DNA of 34,408 nucleotides from Minisyncoccota bacterium (GTDB lineage: Bacteria; Patescibacteriota; Microgenomatia; UBA1400; PJMF01): NCBI GenBank assembly GCA_029881675.1, contig JAOUMD010000011.1, forward strand, positions 1 through 34,408, written 5' to 3'. A program made the translations under genes and the position numbers. The first letter of the stretch is position 1; each line of letters begins with the position of its first letter. Under the pieces are notes generated by a model that was not told the DNA's origin, made no database searches, and worked only from the letters and a program-made list of their open reading frames with translations. Of this stretch, positions 31,833 to 34,408 are shown in pieces.

Positions 31833-34268
31833 ATGCCAACAAAAAATTCTACTGTATCAGGTTCTGATTCAAAAGAACAAACTCTTCTCGTAGTAAACAC
31901 TGGAAATACTCTAAAAAGATTTATTTTCCAAGAACTTAAAAAACTTCCAGTCAAAGTAGTCGCAATCAACTCAGAAAAGAACTGGGCAGAACCATATGTA
32001 GATGACTGGATTCTGGTAGATACGACTGATCATCTTAAAACTCAGCTTGCTGTAAAAAAATATTCAAAGAATCACCCTGTTCATGGAGTAATAACTTTTT
32101 GGGAGGATGATGTCTTACTGACAAGTAAGCTTACAGATATGCTTTCTCTTCCCGGAGTACCACTTAAAGTAGCCCAATCTATTCGTAATAAATATGAATT
32201 TCGTGCGTTATGTAAATCTGAAGGACTTCCAACTCCAAAATATATTAAAGCAACTGATCCAACTCATATCGAACATGCAAAACAGACCTTACAGTTCCCA
32301 CTAGTTATTAAACCGGTCTATGGAACTAGTAGTGCTTATGTTATTAAAGTTTTAGATGTAGAAGAATTAGATAATGCACTTAACTACATTAAGACAAATA
32401 TTTCAAGTCTGGTCGAAACTTCACTCCATGAAGGTACTGAAATTATGATAGAAGAGTACATCGATGGAGATGAAGTCGATATTGATATGCTCTTACAAAA
32501 TGGTAAATTGAAATTTTGGTCCATTACAGACAATCATGCTTGTACAGAACCATTTTTTATCGAAACTGGTGATACGTTCCCTTCAATACTTGATTTAAGT
32601 ATTCAAAAACAATTAGTCGATATGGCAGAGACAATCCTAGAGAAATTTGGTGTCACTGATGGACTAGTTCATTTTGAAGCAAAATATACATCAAAGGGTC
32701 CAGTTCCAATCGAAGTAAATTTAAGGCTTGGTGGTGGTTATTATTACTCATTTATCAAAAGAGCCTGGGGAGTAGATCTTATTAAACAAGCAGTTAATAT
32801 TGCAGTAGGCACACATATTCCAAGAATTGAAAAGCCCGCTATTCCTAAAGAATACTTTAATGGTTTTTGTTTTATACAAAATACTTCAGGAATAATTTCT
32901 AGTTTAGATTTTCCTGAAAAATTTGACAAATCTTTGCGGGTACATGATTTTACATTTTTTAATCAACTAGGTGATACAATCCTCACTCCACCGGCTAGCT
33001 ATGATTACCTTGGATGGATTACTGCTGCTGGTGACACTCCACAGGACGCAGAAGATAATTTAGAAAAAGCTAAAAAACTTATTTCATATGAGATAGTCCC
33101 ATTTAGTAATGAATCCAATATGGGTCGTACTCAAAGGACAAAACCATCTTCACCTGCCTGGCTCCAACCACAGTATTTAAAGGGGAAAGCTCGGCTTGAA
33201 AGATTACGTCATACTGACAGAATCCAACAAAGAACCCTCAAAATTGGTATTGCTTGTAATGCATATAGTAATCAAGATGGATCTGTAGAGTCTGAATTAG
33301 CTTCTGTTGGAAATACAATTCAAAATACTCTAAATGCAAGAGGTTATACCACTACTTTCTTAGATTTTAACAATATTGAGTCTGTAATAAATATATTAAA
33401 AAGTAATAAGATAGACCTTGTGTTTAATGTTGGTGAAAGACTGAACTCCTCAAGTTTACTAGAACCTCACATTGCATCACTCTTTGACATGTTTCAAGTA
33501 CCTTATACTGGTTCAAATCCACTTACACTTGGGTTTTGCATAGATAAAATAAAAGTCAAAAAACTACTAACATATCATGAGATACCAACTGCAAAGTGGG
33601 ATTATATCTATAATTTGGAAGAAAAAGTTAGAGATGATTTGTCATATCCCTTAATTGTTAAACCAAGTAATACAGATAATTCAATTGGAATTACTCAGGA
33701 CTCTGTTGTCAGAAACCCAGAGGAATTGAAAAAGCAAATGACTTATGTGATTAAGGAGTTAGGATGTCCTGCATTAATTGAGGAGTATTTAGAGGGAGAT
33801 GAATATGATGTTTCAATTATAGGTACGGATCCAGATAATATTAGAGTTCTCCCACTTTCTAGAACTGTATTTAGTAGGATTCCAAAAGGAATGTGGAACA
33901 TTTATTCTTTTGACTCAAAATGGGCAGAACAAGATTTTAAGTCATATATCGATGAGGAACGCCCTCCTAAAAAGGTTAATAAAAAATTACTTAGTCTAAT
34001 TACTGAGATTGCACTGGATACCTATTCAATACTAGAATGTCATGACTATGGCAGGGTAGAGATAAAACTTGATGGGAAGGGAAATCCTCATGTCTTAGAG
34101 CTTAACCCAAATCCTTCTATCAATACTGCAGACTGTTTGCCTTCAGTTGCAGCTTTGAGTGGAATAGATTATGGAGACTTTTTAGAAGAAATTATTGCTT
34201 CAGCCATAAAGCGTTACAAAGATAAGCCTGCTTATAGTCATTTGCAACCAAGTACTATCTTTAAATAA
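31833..34268 (+). CDS. Double ATP-grasp ligase: amino-acid-ligase-like plus D-Ala-D-Ala-ligase-like halves
   Basis: The 811-residue protein joins two ATP-grasp enzymes of different branches. Residues about 12-425 resemble the L-amino-acid ligase/carnosine synthase branch: a pre-ATP-grasp domain (LLVVNTGNTLKRFIFQELKK), PLVIKPVYGTSSAYVIKV, MIEEYIDGDEVDIDML, the metal site in PIEVNLRLGGG, and a C-terminal region like the LAL_C2 domain (DYLGWITAAGDTPQDAEDNL). Residues about 468-800 resemble D-alanine-D-alanine ligase: DLVFNVGERLNSSSL, QVPYTGSNPLTLGFCIDKIK, YPLIVKPSNTDNSIGI, ALIEEYLEGDEYDVSIIG and the metal site LELNPNPSIN. Both halves keep their ATP- and metal-binding residues, so both may ligate a carboxylate to an amine. 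I infer synthesis of a small peptide or amino-acid conjugate in two steps. Substrates are unknown. The gene is alone downstream of the tRNA pair. Confidence 0.85.
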   Translation: MPTKNSTVSGSDSKEQTLLVVNTGNTLKRFIFQELKKLPVKVVAINSEKNWAEPYVDDWILVDTTDHLKTQLAVKKYSKNHPVHGVITFWEDDVLLTSKLTDMLSLPGVPLKVAQSIRNKYEFRALCKSEGLPTPKYIKATDPTHIEHAKQTLQFPLVIKPVYGTSSAYVIKVLDVEELDNALNYIKTNISSLVETSLHEGTEIMIEEYIDGDEVDIDMLLQNGKLKFWSITDNHACTEPFFIETGDTFPSILDLSIQKQLVDMAETILEKFGVTDGLVHFEAKYTSKGPVPIEVNLRLGGGYYYSFIKRAWGVDLIKQAVNIAVGTHIPRIEKPAIPKEYFNGFCFIQNTSGIISSLDFPEKFDKSLRVHDFTFFNQLGDTILTPPASYDYLGWITAAGDTPQDAEDNLEKAKKLISYEIVPFSNESNMGRTQRTKPSSPAWLQPQYLKGKARLERLRHTDRIQQRTLKIGIACNAYSNQDGSVESELASVGNTIQNTLNARGYTTTFLDFNNIESVINILKSNKIDLVFNVGERLNSSSLLEPHIASLFDMFQVPYTGSNPLTLGFCIDKIKVKKLLTYHEIPTAKWDYIYNLEEKVRDDLSYPLIVKPSNTDNSIGITQDSVVRNPEELKKQMTYVIKELGCPALIEEYLEGDEYDVSIIGTDPDNIRVLPLSRTVFSRIPKGMWNIYSFDSKWAEQDFKSYIDEERPPKKVNKKLLSLITEIALDTYSILECHDYGRVEIKLDGKGNPHVLELNPNPSINTADCLPSVAALSGIDYGDFLEEIIASAIKRYKDKPAYSHLQPSTIFK

Positions 34269-34269
34269 T

Positions 34270-34365
34270 ATGATGTCCTTCTTTATTTTTAAAGATAACT
34301 TTATTGTAAAAAAAATGATTGGAATAGTTGGTTTAACTGCTGGGTTATTGTTATTTTTTCTTTAA
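34270..34365 (+). CDS. Possible very small membrane protein, 31 aa
   Basis: A 31-codon frame starts one base after the stop of the ATP-grasp gene: MMSFFIFKDNFIVKK followed by MIGIVGLTAGLLLFFL, which would make one membrane segment. There is no ribosome site, but start placement directly after a stop codon would allow reinitiation. It is short and AT-rich, so it may be chance. The remaining 43 bases to the right edge hold nothing I can support. Confidence 0.25.
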   Translation: MMSFFIFKDNFIVKKMIGIVGLTAGLLLFFL

Positions 34366-34408
34366 TTTGACAAAAATAGCCACATACTAATCCCATAATA
34401 TTGACTAC

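Noticed and set aside
34281-34296. TCTTTA/TAAAGA hairpin after the ATP-grasp gene
   Set aside because: All-AT stem inside a possible small frame with no proper T tract; likely chance.

Overview
The window looks like a piece of chromosome from a bacterium of the Candidate Phyla Radiation (Patescibacteria). The evidence is indirect but consistent. The DNA is AT-rich and read with the standard code. It carries a 16S rRNA gene whose sequence departs from Escherichia coli at several conserved positions. It encodes short divergent versions of core enzymes, tandem pilin-like proteins of the kind common in CPR genomes, and many envelope glycosyltransferases. I cannot place it at phylum level from memory; Dojkabacteria, Katanobacteria and Microgenomates are the lineages I would test first.

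Layout. Positions 1-3052 hold the start of a sugar-nucleotide epimerase, trmD, three small unknown genes and a membrane-anchored DsbA-like thiol oxidoreductase. Positions 3060-3133 can fold as a three-way-junction RNA. Positions 3221-8496 hold dnaE (DNA polymerase III alpha) and pyrG (CTP synthase). Positions 8511-13984 form a surface block: a processive-type GT2 glycosyltransferase, a GT-C membrane glycosyltransferase and two cysteine-rich secreted proteins with the same C-terminal two-helix T4SS-pilin-like module. Positions 14064-15853 hold a solitary 16S rRNA gene on the minus strand with its own processing stem and terminator; no 23S or 5S follows. A tRNA-Lys lies upstream of it.

Positions 16245-23550 hold a small unknown gene, mutM and a run of six glycosyltransferases, several overlapping by a few bases, which probably build a surface glycan. 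Positions 23569-24630 hold three very small genes, each with its own promoter-like and terminator-like signals. Positions 24646-28252 (minus) hold a UvrD-type helicase fused to a RecB-like nuclease, preceded by a coiled-coil protein gene. Positions 28395-34365 hold pyruvate kinase, a YtxH-like protein with a histone-H1-like tail, another GT-C-like membrane protein, tRNA-Arg, tRNA-His, and an 811-residue protein with two different ATP-grasp ligase halves.

Main points for a second look: 16S substitutions at the 530 loop (522/527 covariation), at 1400 and in the h31 loop; the isolated 16S unit with a leader that can fold two ways; -10 boxes only 6-10 bases before many start codons, suggesting leaderless mRNAs; the triad of tiny genes; the double ATP-grasp protein; a pyruvate kinase with an altered potassium site; and the unassigned three-way-junction RNA. 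No CRISPR array, insertion sequence or prophage was seen.
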